From Leptospira sp. WS58.C1 (GTDB taxonomy: Bacteria > Spirochaetota > Leptospiria > Leptospirales > Leptospiraceae): a stretch of 64,000 nucleotides of DNA. Below are positions 28,587 through 37,841 of this stretch, piece after piece (the first letter of the stretch is position 1; each line of letters opens with the position of its first letter). The stretch lies in NCBI RefSeq assembly GCF_040833995.1, contig NZ_CP162137.1, positions 1,825,001-1,889,000 on the forward strand, in the 5' to 3' direction. The position numbers and the translations under genes were made by a program. The notes beneath the pieces were generated by a model. It was not told the DNA's origin. It did no database searches and saw only the letters and a program-made list of their open reading frames with translations.

Positions 28587-30531
28587 TTGGTTTTTGGTCG
28601 TTTTTAGAGGAAGAAGGGCCGCTCGTTTCCTCTTTTTTACTGATAAAACTTTTATCTAATACGTTCTCAGGTTCCTTGATCTCTTCTATAAATCTGGAAA
28701 CCCGATTGAAATATTGTGAATTTTTCTGTTGAGAGACCTGAGGGTAGGTGAGGACTAATTTTTTCTTGGCTCTGGTTATCCCCACGTAAAATAATCTTCT
28801 TTCTTCCTCTAAGTTTTTTTCTCCTCGTCCGGAAGGAAAGGAACCTTCGGAGACATTTAATAATACGACCGTATCGAATTCTAATCCTTTGGAAGAATGG
28901 ACTGTGGATAATACCAATCGTTCGTCCTCTTCTTCCGGAGAAATTTTATCCAGACTTCGACTAGGACCTTCTAAACTCATATCCACCAAAAACTCGTGGA
29001 GAGTCTCATATTTTTGAGAAAGAGTTAAAAATGCATTCAGGTCTTCTAATCTTCTTTTGAAATCATCATATTTTTTTTCGAGTAAAGGAGAATAATAATC
29101 TATGAATTTCCCTAAGAGTTTTTTTAGATCTTTTTCGGATTCATTGATTAAATTGTATAATTCTTTTAGATATGATGCATTGGAGCCTTTCGATTCGGAA
29201 ACGATCCGGTCCAGATTTCCACCCGATTTTTCCAGGTCCGTCAGAATGGATCTGGCTTTTGCGGCGCCGATCCCGGGCAAAAGAAGTAAAACTCTTAGCC
29301 AAGAAACCGAATCCGTCTTATTCTCCCTAATTTTTAGAAGAGAAAGATAATCCTTTGCATGTGCGCTTTCTACGAACTTCTTCCCGCCGAATTTTAAGAA
29401 CGGGATATTTCTTTGAGATAAGACTAACTCCAATTGGTTCGAATTCCACCCGGATCTAAAAAGAACCGCCATGTCTTTTAGCGGGATCCCATCTTCTCTT
29501 CTTTCCAAAATGAGATCGGCAATTCCTTCCGCTTCATCCAATTCGTCCGAAAATCCGACTAGCATGGGCTTTAGAAAGTCTTCGTTTTTGGTATATAGAT
29601 ATTTCTCGTATTTTTCCCTAAAATTAGACAACACCACGTTTGCCAGATTTAAAATGGATGGGGTGCTTCTATAATTTCTTTCTAGATAGATCGTTTTGGT
29701 CTTTGGGAATAGTTTCGGAAAATTGAATATTCCGTTAACATCCGCTCCCCGAAAAGAGTATACACTTTGTGCATCGTCTCCTACTACCAAAATGTTTTCG
29801 TGATCCAACGCGAGTAGGCAAGCGATATGGGCTTGGATCTGGTTCGTATCTTGGAACTCATCCACCATAATGTATTTGTATTGTTCCGAAACTTTTTTGC
29901 GAACCGTTTCGTTTTTATTCAACAGGTCCCTTGTGTAGATTAAAAGATCATCATAATCGAATAAGGATCTTTGCTTTTTATAGGCTGAGAACTCCTGGAA
30001 AATTTTGCGAATAGCGGATTCTTGGTCTAAAAATTTAGGATATTCCGCTTCTAATAGTTCTTCCAAAACTTTTCCGCGATTGATAATGGCAGAATGGAGT
30101 GAGATTAAAGTATCGTTCGATGGGAATCTGGACTTCTGTTTTGTATATTCTCCTTCCGTTCTCAAAAGTTGGAAAATATCAGAAACATCCGACTCATCCA
30201 GAACGGAAAACTGAGAGGAAAATCCAAGCACAGGCGCATATTTTCTGAGGATATGACTTCCGAAAGAATGGAAGGTTCCCCCGTGAACTCTAGCACAACG
30301 TTTGTCTAAGAGAGAAACCGCTCTGGAGAGCATTTCTTTTGCCGCTTTTCGAGTGAATGTGAGAAGTAAGATATTTTCGGCTGGAATGCCGGATTCGACC
30401 AATTGGGAGAGTCTGTGAACGATTGTTTTTGTTTTACCCGTTCCGGCTCCGGCTATTACTAAAACCGGGCCGTTAAGGGTCTCGATAGCTTCCTTTTGTT
30501 TTTCGTTAAGTGACTCTAAGGAGGCAGCCAT
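28540..30531 (-). CDS. uvrD: UvrD/PcrA/Rep-type superfamily 1 DNA helicase
   Basis: 663-residue 3'-5' DNA helicase used in excision and mismatch repair. Motifs occur in order: Q motif LNEKQKEAI, Walker A AGAGTGKTKTIV, TFTRKAAKEM (Ia), VDEFQDTN (II), GDDAQSVYSFRGAD (III), YLERNYRSTPSIL (IV), TVHSSKGLEFDTVVLLN (V) and VGITRAKKKLVL (VI). It is shorter than E. coli UvrD and lacks the long C-terminal extension, in keeping with PcrA-like proteins of many non-proteobacteria. It follows the FKBP gene by six bases and precedes the SprT-like gene in the same transcript. Confidence 0.95.
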   Translation of the reverse strand: MAASLESLNEKQKEAIETLNGPVLVIAGAGTGKTKTIVHRLSQLVESGIPAENILLLTFTRKAAKEMLSRAVSLLDKRCARVHGGTFHSFGSHILRKYAPVLGFSSQFSVLDESDVSDIFQLLRTEGEYTKQKSRFPSNDTLISLHSAIINRGKVLEELLEAEYPKFLDQESAIRKIFQEFSAYKKQRSLFDYDDLLIYTRDLLNKNETVRKKVSEQYKYIMVDEFQDTNQIQAHIACLLALDHENILVVGDDAQSVYSFRGADVNGIFNFPKLFPKTKTIYLERNYRSTPSILNLANVVLSNFREKYEKYLYTKNEDFLKPMLVGFSDELDEAEGIADLILERREDGIPLKDMAVLFRSGWNSNQLELVLSQRNIPFLKFGGKKFVESAHAKDYLSLLKIRENKTDSVSWLRVLLLLPGIGAAKARSILTDLEKSGGNLDRIVSESKGSNASYLKELYNLINESEKDLKKLLGKFIDYYSPLLEKKYDDFKRRLEDLNAFLTLSQKYETLHEFLVDMSLEGPSRSLDKISPEEEDERLVLSTVHSSKGLEFDTVVLLNVSEGSFPSGRGEKNLEEERRLFYVGITRAKKKLVLTYPQVSQQKNSQYFNRVSRFIEEIKEPENVLDKSFISKKEETSGPSSSKNDQKPNDSDARKRIREFFGS

Positions 30532-30537
30532 CGAAGA

Positions 30538-31008
30538 TCAGTGGTGGTGATGTCCCCCCTCACCATGAACATGTCCATGACTCACTTCCTCGTCGGTTGC
30601 AGTCCTGATATTAATGATCTGAACATCAAAGATCAGATCCACGCCGGCTAAAGGATGGTTTCCATCCACAATCACCGATTCTCCCTTGATATCTGTAATC
30701 GTATAAACCGTATCCGGTTCGTCGGTTTGGAACATCATTCCAATACTCAATTCTTCGCCTTCCGGGAATTGACTTTTCGGTACGTCGAAAACTAATTCCG
30801 GATTTTTTTGCCCGTAAGCATTATCAGCGGAAACAGAAATTACTTTTTTGTCTCCTGCATTCATACTTTTGATTTCATCTTCTAAGCCGGAAATGATCTG
30901 TCCGGTTCCTTCCAGATAAGAAAGAGGATGGCTTCCTTGGGAAGAATCGATCTCGTTTCCTTCTTTATCTGTTAATTTATAGTGAAAAGTCACTACTCTT
31001 GGGTTCAT
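30538..31008 (-). CDS. FKBP-type peptidyl-prolyl isomerase, SlyD-like
   Basis: 156-residue prolyl isomerase/chaperone of the SlyD type: split FKBP domain (VTFHYKLTDKEGNEIDSS at the start), with the insert-in-flap domain between about residues 70 and 120, and a His-rich metal-binding tail ending GHVHGEGGHHHH. In SlyD, tails of this kind bind nickel and support hydrogenase maturation; that link is not tested here. A GGAG site is 6 bases before the ATG. It is first in line before uvrD, six bases apart. Confidence 0.92.
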   Translation of the reverse strand: MNPRVVTFHYKLTDKEGNEIDSSQGSHPLSYLEGTGQIISGLEDEIKSMNAGDKKVISVSADNAYGQKNPELVFDVPKSQFPEGEELSIGMMFQTDEPDTVYTITDIKGESVIVDGNHPLAGVDLIFDVQIINIRTATDEEVSHGHVHGEGGHHHH

Positions 31009-31123
31009 TTATTGCTCCAACCGGGGTTAAGCCCTTGACGGGTAAGGGAGGAAAGTTCCGGCACGTGATTTAAGTTAGTATATTCTTGGAAGATCCCAGG
31101 ACAATCAGATTTTTGAGGATCGG

Positions 31124-31459
31124 TTAAAAGTCGTAGGAAATTTCGACTCCGAAATTCTCCACATCCTTAATAAACTGTTCTACACGATTTGCTAAAAAGA
31201 ACCACGAATCCCGGTGAACGATATCACTTAGAAAATTCAAAAATCGATTGGTATTCCTAAGAGCAAATTCCCTGTCCTGAGTATAATTTAGAAGAACTGT
31301 ATATGCCAAAGACTTTAGTACTTTATCATTTGCAGCTAATTCGAAATACCCAGGAATATCAGGCTCGAATAAACTAAGCCTGGTTTTGGCATTGCCTTCC
31401 GTTACATATAGATTATAATCTGATGAGTTTGGAACTCTGTCGGCTGAGTATACTTTCAT
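31124..31459 (-). CDS. Hypothetical protein
   Basis: 111-residue soluble protein, family not recognised. It starts MKVYSADRVPNSSDYNLYV and ends with a helical region containing DIVHRDSWFFLANRVEQFI. The frame stays open for 37 further codons upstream to a TTG, but the ATG at 31459 has a GAGGAG ribosome site with 9-base spacing, which decides the start. It stands between the SpoIIE-type phosphatase gene (upstream, 142 bases) and FKBP. Confidence 0.6.
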   Translation of the reverse strand: MKVYSADRVPNSSDYNLYVTEGNAKTRLSLFEPDIPGYFELAANDKVLKSLAYTVLLNYTQDREFALRNTNRFLNFLSDIVHRDSWFFLANRVEQFIKDVENFGVEISYDF

Positions 31460-31468
31460 TTTAGGCAA

Positions 31469-31474
31469 CTCCTC
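31469..31474 (-). promoter_or_regulatory. Ribosome-binding site deciding the start of the 31124-31459 gene
   Basis: GAGGAG on the reverse strand, nine bases before the ATG at 31459. It supports the short protein over the longer TTG-initiated reading frame. Confidence 0.7.
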
Positions 31475-31601
31475 GTCCAAAACCAGAGGAAAACTTGGTT
31501 TCCATTTATAAACATACCCACAAAAAGTCAACGGGAAAGAATAGTTTTGGCATTTCTTCGCCACAAACAAATCGGATGTTTCGTAACATTTAGAGAATGT
31601 T

Positions 31602-34013
31602 TTACGAAACCTTTCTGGAATTATCTGTTGGACGGAACATTCTTTGCACGTCCAATCCGTAGCTCTCCAGTAAGTCCAAAATTATAACATCCGAAATCCC
31701 TAGTCGAAAATAAATTTTTGCTAATAGTACAAGATTCTGATGGTTTTCAGGATCTCTATATAAAAGCTTTTCGGAATATGTTTTAGCTTTCTCCAATTTT
31801 CCCGTTTTCCAAAACGCCCAAGCCGTTATATAAGCCAGATCGGTATCGGTAGGATCGTCTATACTTAGTTCGGCGAATAAACCACAAGCGATTTTCTTGT
31901 CTCCTTTTTTCCATAAAAGGATCCCTTTTTGGAGTTTTTTCCTCTTGGAAGTCTCTTTCCATATATCTCTGGATTTTTTATTAGGATCTTCTTTTCTAAT
32001 AATACGGACTAAACTTAGATCATCCATATAATCACCGTACACATTCATTTTGGTCTTTAAAAGGGAAAGATCCGCTTTTGTTTTTGATACTTCCAGTAGG
32101 AACGGTTCTGAAAAAGAACGTATTTCTTTTGTTCCTGTTTTTAGTCTCAGATCTTCTCTTCCATCTGAGCCGAAAATGAGAGAATCGTTCTCCTTTAAAG
32201 AAATACAATATACTTTTGGGATCTCTTTTACGAATGGGATCCCCATTTTGTAAGAGGTCTCTTTTTCTATACATCCTGAAATATTGTTCCTTAGAAGAAT
32301 AGAAGGCGGATGTTGGGCGTTCAGAAAGAAGATACACGAATTTTCCGAATCTAAAAGTGCCAGGATACCGGTTGCAAATAGGTTTCCATCAAAAATTTGA
32401 AATAACCGGTGGATCTTTTCATATAAGGAGACGATCCAAGTTTCAGGAGTATAATATCCGGATGATGAGACCTCGATATGAGATTTAAACATGGAGTAGG
32501 CGAGTAGTGCGCCCGTTGCTCCTTGTAGCGATTTTCCCATAGCATCTGCATTTAGAATAGCTAAGAATGTTCTCGTTCCGATTCGGATCTCTTCTAGACA
32601 CACTATGTCCCCGCCAATTTCTCCCGGTTTAGATTTGAATTCGAATGTTTTGAATTGAGAGACCAAGGTTTCGATTTTAAAGTCTCCAAAGATCTCGATC
32701 TTACTTTTAAAACAAGATTGTAGGATACTACTCATTAGGAAATAGTCCCCGTCTTGTTTTTCCTTCAAGCTACTCACATAAGTAAGGCTTTCGAGTAATT
32801 CTTTTGTTTTTACTTTCACTTCTTCCTGTAATTTTACGTTCCAACTTTGAAGTTCCTTTTTCATTTCCACAAATCTATTGGAAATCCGAAAAGAGCAGAA
32901 TAATAAAAATCCCAGAATAGAATATTCCGAACTTCTGGGAAATGTGATCCAGGCCCGAGCGGAAGCAATATCCAAAAGAATAGAAACGACTAAAATACAG
33001 ACGGCTCCCCAAAATCCGGCACCATCTTGATGTACGGATCTTGCTCTTAAGTTTTTAAAAATGATCCAGATGTATAGGATCCAAGAGGGTTGGAGGAGGG
33101 AACGATTTAGTTGGTCTAATTCCAATGGACTGGAGCAATATCCGAATAAAAAGGATAAAAATACACTCCATAAAGCCAATGGAAATTCGAATGGATAATG
33201 GCGACCCCGGCAAAAGTCAGAAAAGAAGAACGTAAAAAAAGGAAATAAAAAGCTTAAAGAAATATATTCCACTTTTTTACATACGAGAAAGTCCCAATCT
33301 AATTCGTATTTCCATTCCGACCCGAAAAAGGAAAACTGAAAGAAAAGGATCAGAAATATCCCGAAGTTGAAATGGGTTCCTAGTTTTTTTTCCTGTATGG
33401 AGAGAAATACCAAATAGATCCCGAGTATTAGAAATGTAGAGATGAGAATTAGATAGTAGATCTGAAATGTATAATGTTTCCGGAGGACCACCTTTAGATT
33501 TCCAATATTTGGGACTACTTCTAAAATTCCGAGTTCGTTCTCAAAATATTCCGAAACTAAAATTTCTAGTCTGTTTTCCGTTTTAGCTTGGTGGATCTTG
33601 TAAATTTTCTTCTTATCATAACTAAAATTAAACTGCTTGTTTTCCTCGCTTCTTTCGGTAAGAAGGATTCCATTCCAAAAAACTTTTGTACCTTCGGAAG
33701 TTTTTCCAAGAAGTAGAGCGATATCGCAGCTAGGAATTTCGGAGAAATGGATCGTTTTGGAAATGTGAAGAACGGAATATCCTAAACCGGAAAAATTACC
33801 GGGCAAAAAAAAGGTACCGATCTTCTTGCCGGAAAGATCTGCAACTTGCCAACCGGATTCCAAAAAAACGGAAGATTTACATGGATCCGTTCCTTTATTT
33901 GATGGGAATAGACTTGAATGGATCCATTCTCCGTATTCCAAAGAATGAAATAATAGGTTTGTTCCGATACTGATCAGAACGGAAAATACGCAGATGCCTA
34001 ATTTTGATTTCAT
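31602..34013 (-). CDS. Membrane-bound SpoIIE-type PP2C phosphatase with TPR tail
   Basis: 803-residue signalling protein. Layout: one N-terminal membrane helix, an extracytoplasmic beta-rich domain (about 30-175), seven hydrophobic helices (about 180-390, like 7TMR-DISM receptors), a short coiled coil, a SpoIIE-type Ser/Thr phosphatase (about 440-650; metal-site Asp in KPGEIGGD and in NADAMGK, then FGSDG), and a C-terminal TPR-like helical tail (about 690-790). Such phosphatases usually control anti-sigma-factor antagonists. The ATG at 34013 was chosen because a GGAGG site lies five bases before it; a TTG four codons earlier was rejected. Confidence 0.85.
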   Translation of the reverse strand: MKSKLGICVFSVLISIGTNLLFHSLEYGEWIHSSLFPSNKGTDPCKSSVFLESGWQVADLSGKKIGTFFLPGNFSGLGYSVLHISKTIHFSEIPSCDIALLLGKTSEGTKVFWNGILLTERSEENKQFNFSYDKKKIYKIHQAKTENRLEILVSEYFENELGILEVVPNIGNLKVVLRKHYTFQIYYLILISTFLILGIYLVFLSIQEKKLGTHFNFGIFLILFFQFSFFGSEWKYELDWDFLVCKKVEYISLSFLFPFFTFFFSDFCRGRHYPFEFPLALWSVFLSFLFGYCSSPLELDQLNRSLLQPSWILYIWIIFKNLRARSVHQDGAGFWGAVCILVVSILLDIASARAWITFPRSSEYSILGFLLFCSFRISNRFVEMKKELQSWNVKLQEEVKVKTKELLESLTYVSSLKEKQDGDYFLMSSILQSCFKSKIEIFGDFKIETLVSQFKTFEFKSKPGEIGGDIVCLEEIRIGTRTFLAILNADAMGKSLQGATGALLAYSMFKSHIEVSSSGYYTPETWIVSLYEKIHRLFQIFDGNLFATGILALLDSENSCIFFLNAQHPPSILLRNNISGCIEKETSYKMGIPFVKEIPKVYCISLKENDSLIFGSDGREDLRLKTGTKEIRSFSEPFLLEVSKTKADLSLLKTKMNVYGDYMDDLSLVRIIRKEDPNKKSRDIWKETSKRKKLQKGILLWKKGDKKIACGLFAELSIDDPTDTDLAYITAWAFWKTGKLEKAKTYSEKLLYRDPENHQNLVLLAKIYFRLGISDVIILDLLESYGLDVQRMFRPTDNSRKVS

Positions 34014-34064
34014 ACCTGCCTCCAAGAAGACCGGTATGAAATCGATTGTACTGATCGTACTTTT

Positions 34065-36089
34065 TTAGTTTTGTTCCGTTCCGATCCTGGTGGCCGCTAA
34101 ATAACCTTCTAACATGGCTCTTTTGGCGTCTATTCCGGAAGCGTCTTTTGCACCACCGATCAGGTACGAAGGAATATTATTTCTTTCCTTTCTGAACGTT
34201 TCGTATAAAGAAGCGTCACTTGTTTGTCCGGCGCAAAGAATGATGGAATCACATTCTAAAGTTTTGGCTCCTTCTTTTTTGGTCTCGATCACAAGACCTT
34301 TTTCGGTTACTTCCTTATAGGTGAGCGAGGAAAGGAAATCCACTCCCTTGGATTGTAATTCCTGTAGAAGAGCCCATGAAGTAGTTGCTCCAAGGCCTGC
34401 TCCCACTTTGCCATTCCTTCTTAAGATGGAAACTTTTCTGCGAGCGGTTTCCGGTTGGATCGCAGCCTGTGTATAAGAGTTCACATTGTACTTATCAAAG
34501 TAGGTGGAAATATCCGGATCCTTCTCTTCGGTAAGTTTATGAGCTACGTCTACACCGATCCCACCGCCACCAATGATGGCAACCTTGGAACCGGGTTTGA
34601 ATGTTCCGTTTAAGAACTCCACATAACTTGCATGCGGTTTTTTTTCCAAACCGGGAAGATTTAAATTCCTTGGAAGAACACCGGTTGCAAAGATTACCGC
34701 ATCCGGTTTTAACTCATCCAATAATTTAAGATCCGCTTTTGTACTCAGACGGATATCCACTTTTAAACGAGGAAGTTCGTTTTTGAAATAGCGGATAGTT
34801 TCATAAAATTCGAATTTACCCGGAATCGAAGCCGCAAGATTGAGCTGACCTCCTAGTTTTTCGGAAGCTTCTAAAAGAATGACCTCATGACCACGTAATG
34901 CCGCCACTCTTGCGGATTCCATTCCACCTGGACCGGAACCGACAACTACCACTCTTTGTCTTTTTGCCTGAGGAAGAGATTTCCATTCCAGCTCCCTATT
35001 TGCAGAAGGGTTTACTAAGCAAGAAACCATTTCTTCTTTGAACGTATGATCCAAACAAGCTTGGTTACAAGCAACACAAGTATTCACTCTTTCTGTTTGG
35101 TTTTCTTTGATCTTATTTACGATATCTGCATCCGCTAAGAATGGTCTTGCCATACTCACAATATCCGCTTCACCTGCATTCAATACTTGGATGATCGTCT
35201 CCGGCATATTGATCCTGTTGGAAGCGATGATCGGAATTCCTGGAACTGCATTTTTTATTTTTCCGGCGATCTTTGCCCAAGCACCTCTTGGAACAAGCTG
35301 AGAGATGGTAGGAATACGAGACTCATGCCAACCGATCCCGATATTGAGCGCGTCCGCTCCTGCTTCTTTTAACTCGGCGGCAAGTGCGATCACTTCTTCA
35401 AAACTAGGATTGCCTGGGATGAGATCGATGCCTGACATTCTTACGATGACCGGATAGCCGGGACCTACTTGTTTACGGACTTCCTTCATTGTTTCGATCG
35501 CAAATTTTCTGCGGTTTTCAGACGAACCACCGAACTCGTCGGTTCTTTTGTTGGTTACTTCGGAGAAGAATTGGTTTACCAGATATCCTTCGGAAGCCAT
35601 CACTTCCACCGCTCTAAAACCAACTTGTTTTGCGCGTAATGCAGACGATCCGAAATCGCGGATGGTTCTCCATGCATCGTCCGTAGAAAGTTCTTTTGGT
35701 ATGAAACGATTGATAGGGGCGCGTAACGCAGAAGGAGCCACGAGTTCTCTGTGATAAGCGTACCTTCCCGCGTGGAATAACTGAGCGCAGAAAATTCCCA
35801 TCGGTTTTAGAACGGAAGCGACTTTTTCAAGCTCTACACAATCTTCTTCCTTCTGGAAATCGAAAAATATATTGGAGCCTTTGCCTTCCGCATTCACCGA
35901 AATTCCTCCGGTGGTGATCAGTCCTACTCCGCCTTCGAACCTTTTGCCATAGAAGGCAGCCATTCTATCTGCGGTTTGGGGCATCCCCTCTAAACCCAAG
36001 TGCATGGATCCCATGATAATACGATTCGGTATAGTTTCGGCTCCGATGGAGATCGGGCGAAAGATTGGAGAAATATCCAAAGAAGACAT
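34065..36089 (-). CDS. FadH-like NADPH-dependent 2,4-dienoyl-CoA reductase / old-yellow-enzyme family
   Basis: 674-residue iron-sulphur flavoenzyme that reduces conjugated double bonds. Residues 1-350 form an FMN-binding TIM barrel. The 4Fe-4S motif has the spacing Cys-X2-Cys-X3-Cys-X11-Cys, starting CVACNQAC (about residue 340). Then come an FAD-type GSGPGGMES fold and an NAD(P)H-binding IIGGGGIGVD fold. The N-terminal active-site region AGRYAYHREL is present. The whole matches FadH and its trimethylamine-dehydrogenase relatives; the substrate is inferred, not proven. A perfect inverted repeat lies about 27 bases upstream and is a likely operator. Confidence 0.9.
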   Translation of the reverse strand: MSSLDISPIFRPISIGAETIPNRIIMGSMHLGLEGMPQTADRMAAFYGKRFEGGVGLITTGGISVNAEGKGSNIFFDFQKEEDCVELEKVASVLKPMGIFCAQLFHAGRYAYHRELVAPSALRAPINRFIPKELSTDDAWRTIRDFGSSALRAKQVGFRAVEVMASEGYLVNQFFSEVTNKRTDEFGGSSENRRKFAIETMKEVRKQVGPGYPVIVRMSGIDLIPGNPSFEEVIALAAELKEAGADALNIGIGWHESRIPTISQLVPRGAWAKIAGKIKNAVPGIPIIASNRINMPETIIQVLNAGEADIVSMARPFLADADIVNKIKENQTERVNTCVACNQACLDHTFKEEMVSCLVNPSANRELEWKSLPQAKRQRVVVVGSGPGGMESARVAALRGHEVILLEASEKLGGQLNLAASIPGKFEFYETIRYFKNELPRLKVDIRLSTKADLKLLDELKPDAVIFATGVLPRNLNLPGLEKKPHASYVEFLNGTFKPGSKVAIIGGGGIGVDVAHKLTEEKDPDISTYFDKYNVNSYTQAAIQPETARRKVSILRRNGKVGAGLGATTSWALLQELQSKGVDFLSSLTYKEVTEKGLVIETKKEGAKTLECDSIILCAGQTSDASLYETFRKERNNIPSYLIGGAKDASGIDAKRAMLEGYLAATRIGTEQN

Positions 36090-36115
36090 TCACAGTCCGC
36101 CTTTCTTTTTATTTG

Positions 36116-36135
36116 AGTAGAACAGTCGTTCTACT
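36116..36135 (-). promoter_or_regulatory. Inverted-repeat operator candidate upstream of the FadH-like gene
   Basis: AGTAGAAC and GTTCTACT form a perfect 8-bp inverted repeat separated by four bases (AGTC), centred about 36 bases before the ATG of the FadH-like gene. This shape and position suit binding by a dimeric repressor such as a TetR-family fatty-acid regulator (inference). No such regulator gene lies in the window. Confidence 0.6.
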
Positions 36136-36224
36136 AAGAAAGATTTTTAACTGAATTTGGAAATGGCAACGGTTTTTCTAGGAAATTTGAAAATAGATAC
36201 CGAACATGATTCGGCAAATCGATT

Positions 36225-37742
36225 TCAATTTATGGAAAAACGATTTAACGCGGAGATATACGCTTGAGAACAAGCCTCAATAATATCGGTAGAGCTTGCT
36301 TTTCCTACGACTCTTTCTCCATGTTTTTCTAAAGTAACGGAAGCTTCTGCCAAAGCGTCTTGACCTTCCGTTACCGGAGAGATCACGAGTTTAATGAGTT
36401 CCACATCGGAGATAGTTGCCTTCTGGATCGCTTTAAAGATAGAATCCACAGGACCATCACCCGTTGCCGATTCTTCTTTTATATTTCCTTCAATAGACAG
36501 TCGGATACTTGCGGTAGGTGTACTTTTCGTTCCCGTAGTTACATGAAAACTTTCTAATACATATTTGTCGTTGGAGGACTTTCTGGATTCGTCCGCGAAT
36601 AACGCACGGATATCCTCGTCGAAAATTTCCTTTTTGCGGTCCGCGATCTCTAAAAATCTTTGGTAAGCCGCTTCCAATTCTTCCGGATGAGGACTAAATC
36701 CTAAACGAACGATCCTGTCTTTGAAACCGGCTCTTCCACTATGTCTGCCGAGTACCATTCTATTAGAATGGATCCCCACACTTTCCGGCGTCATGATCTC
36801 ATAGGTTTCTCTATTTTTCAAAACACCGTCTTGGTGGATCCCGGACTCATGGGCAAATGCGTTCGCTCCTACAATCGCTTTATTCGGCTGAACCACCATC
36901 CCGGTGATCGTTTTGACCAAATAAGAAGCCTTAGCGATCTCTTCTGTTTGAATCCTAGTTTGGATCCCGAATTTGTCCTTCCGCGTACGAAGAGCCATTA
37001 CGACTTCTTCCATAGCGGTATTGCCGGCTCTTTCTCCGATCCCGTTTACGGTACATTCTACTTGCCTTGCTCCATTCTGGATCGCAGCGAGACTATTGGA
37101 AGTGGCAAGTCCTAAATCGTTATGGCAATGTGCAGAGAAGATCGCTTTCTCACTTCCTTTCACATTTTGGATCAGGAATTTGAATAATTCTCCGTATTCA
37201 TACGGTGTTGTATATCCTACGGTATCCGGAATATTGATCGTAGTCGCACCGGCTTCTATCACTGCCTCGCAGAGTTCTCTTAAAAACGCAGGCTCGGAAC
37301 GAGTCGCGTCTTCGGGGGAAAATTCCACATCGTCCACATGATCTCTGCAAATCTTGACCGCTTCCACAGCCATTTTCAAAACCTCGGAAGGATCTTTTCC
37401 CAGCTTGAATTTCATGTGAATGGGAGAAGATGCGATAAAAGTATGAATTCTTCTTTTTTTGGCGGGAATGATTGCTTTGGCAGCTGCCTCTAAGTCGGGA
37501 CGAACGGCTCTTGCTAGTGCCGCGATAATCGGACCTTCTACCTCTCTGGAAATTCTTTGGACTGCCTGGAATTGGACCGGGGAAGAAACCGGGAAGCCTG
37601 CTTCGATCACGTCCACATTCATTTTGGCGAGTTGGAGTGCGATCTCTATCTTCTCATTCTCGCTCATTGCCGCACCTGGGCATTGTTCTCCGTCCCGGAG
37701 AGTGGTATCGAAAATCCGAACAAAATCCAAATTTGAGTTCAT
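36225..37742 (-). CDS. leuA: 2-isopropylmalate synthase
   Basis: First enzyme of leucine synthesis: condenses acetyl-CoA with 2-oxoisovalerate. 505 residues with the DRE-TIM motif FDTTLRDGEQCPG near residue 8, SAHCHNDLGLAT with the metal His pair, NGIGERAGN, and a C-terminal regulatory domain. Full length. The start at 37742 (MNSNLDFVRIF) fits the family N-terminus; the frame extends 36 codons further but that extension would run through a good TATAAT promoter element. Homocitrate and citramalate synthases share this fold, but the sequence and length fit LeuA best. Confidence 0.92.
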   Translation of the reverse strand: MNSNLDFVRIFDTTLRDGEQCPGAAMSENEKIEIALQLAKMNVDVIEAGFPVSSPVQFQAVQRISREVEGPIIAALARAVRPDLEAAAKAIIPAKKRRIHTFIASSPIHMKFKLGKDPSEVLKMAVEAVKICRDHVDDVEFSPEDATRSEPAFLRELCEAVIEAGATTINIPDTVGYTTPYEYGELFKFLIQNVKGSEKAIFSAHCHNDLGLATSNSLAAIQNGARQVECTVNGIGERAGNTAMEEVVMALRTRKDKFGIQTRIQTEEIAKASYLVKTITGMVVQPNKAIVGANAFAHESGIHQDGVLKNRETYEIMTPESVGIHSNRMVLGRHSGRAGFKDRIVRLGFSPHPEELEAAYQRFLEIADRKKEIFDEDIRALFADESRKSSNDKYVLESFHVTTGTKSTPTASIRLSIEGNIKEESATGDGPVDSIFKAIQKATISDVELIKLVISPVTEGQDALAEASVTLEKHGERVVGKASSTDIIEACSQAYISALNRFSIN

Positions 37743-37770
37743 ATGCTTGGAAAACTTCCCTAACTCCAAA

Positions 37771-37800
37771 ATTATAGTCTGAATTAGGCCGTAAACCGAA
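37771..37800 (-). promoter_or_regulatory. Promoter candidate for leuA
   Basis: On the reverse strand there is a perfect TATAAT (37771-37776), 28 bases before the ATG. A weak -35-like TTCGGT lies 18 bases further upstream (37795-37800). It also lies inside the upstream in-frame extension, which argues against the longer leuA reading frame. Confidence 0.5.
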
Positions 37801-37841
37801 TAATAAACGGTTTTTGGCTTTCGGAGATTAGACTCAAGATC

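Noticed and set aside
36741..37341. Forward reading frames of 120+ codons within leuA
   Set aside because: Antisense shadows of a strongly conserved gene; no ribosome site or recognisable product.
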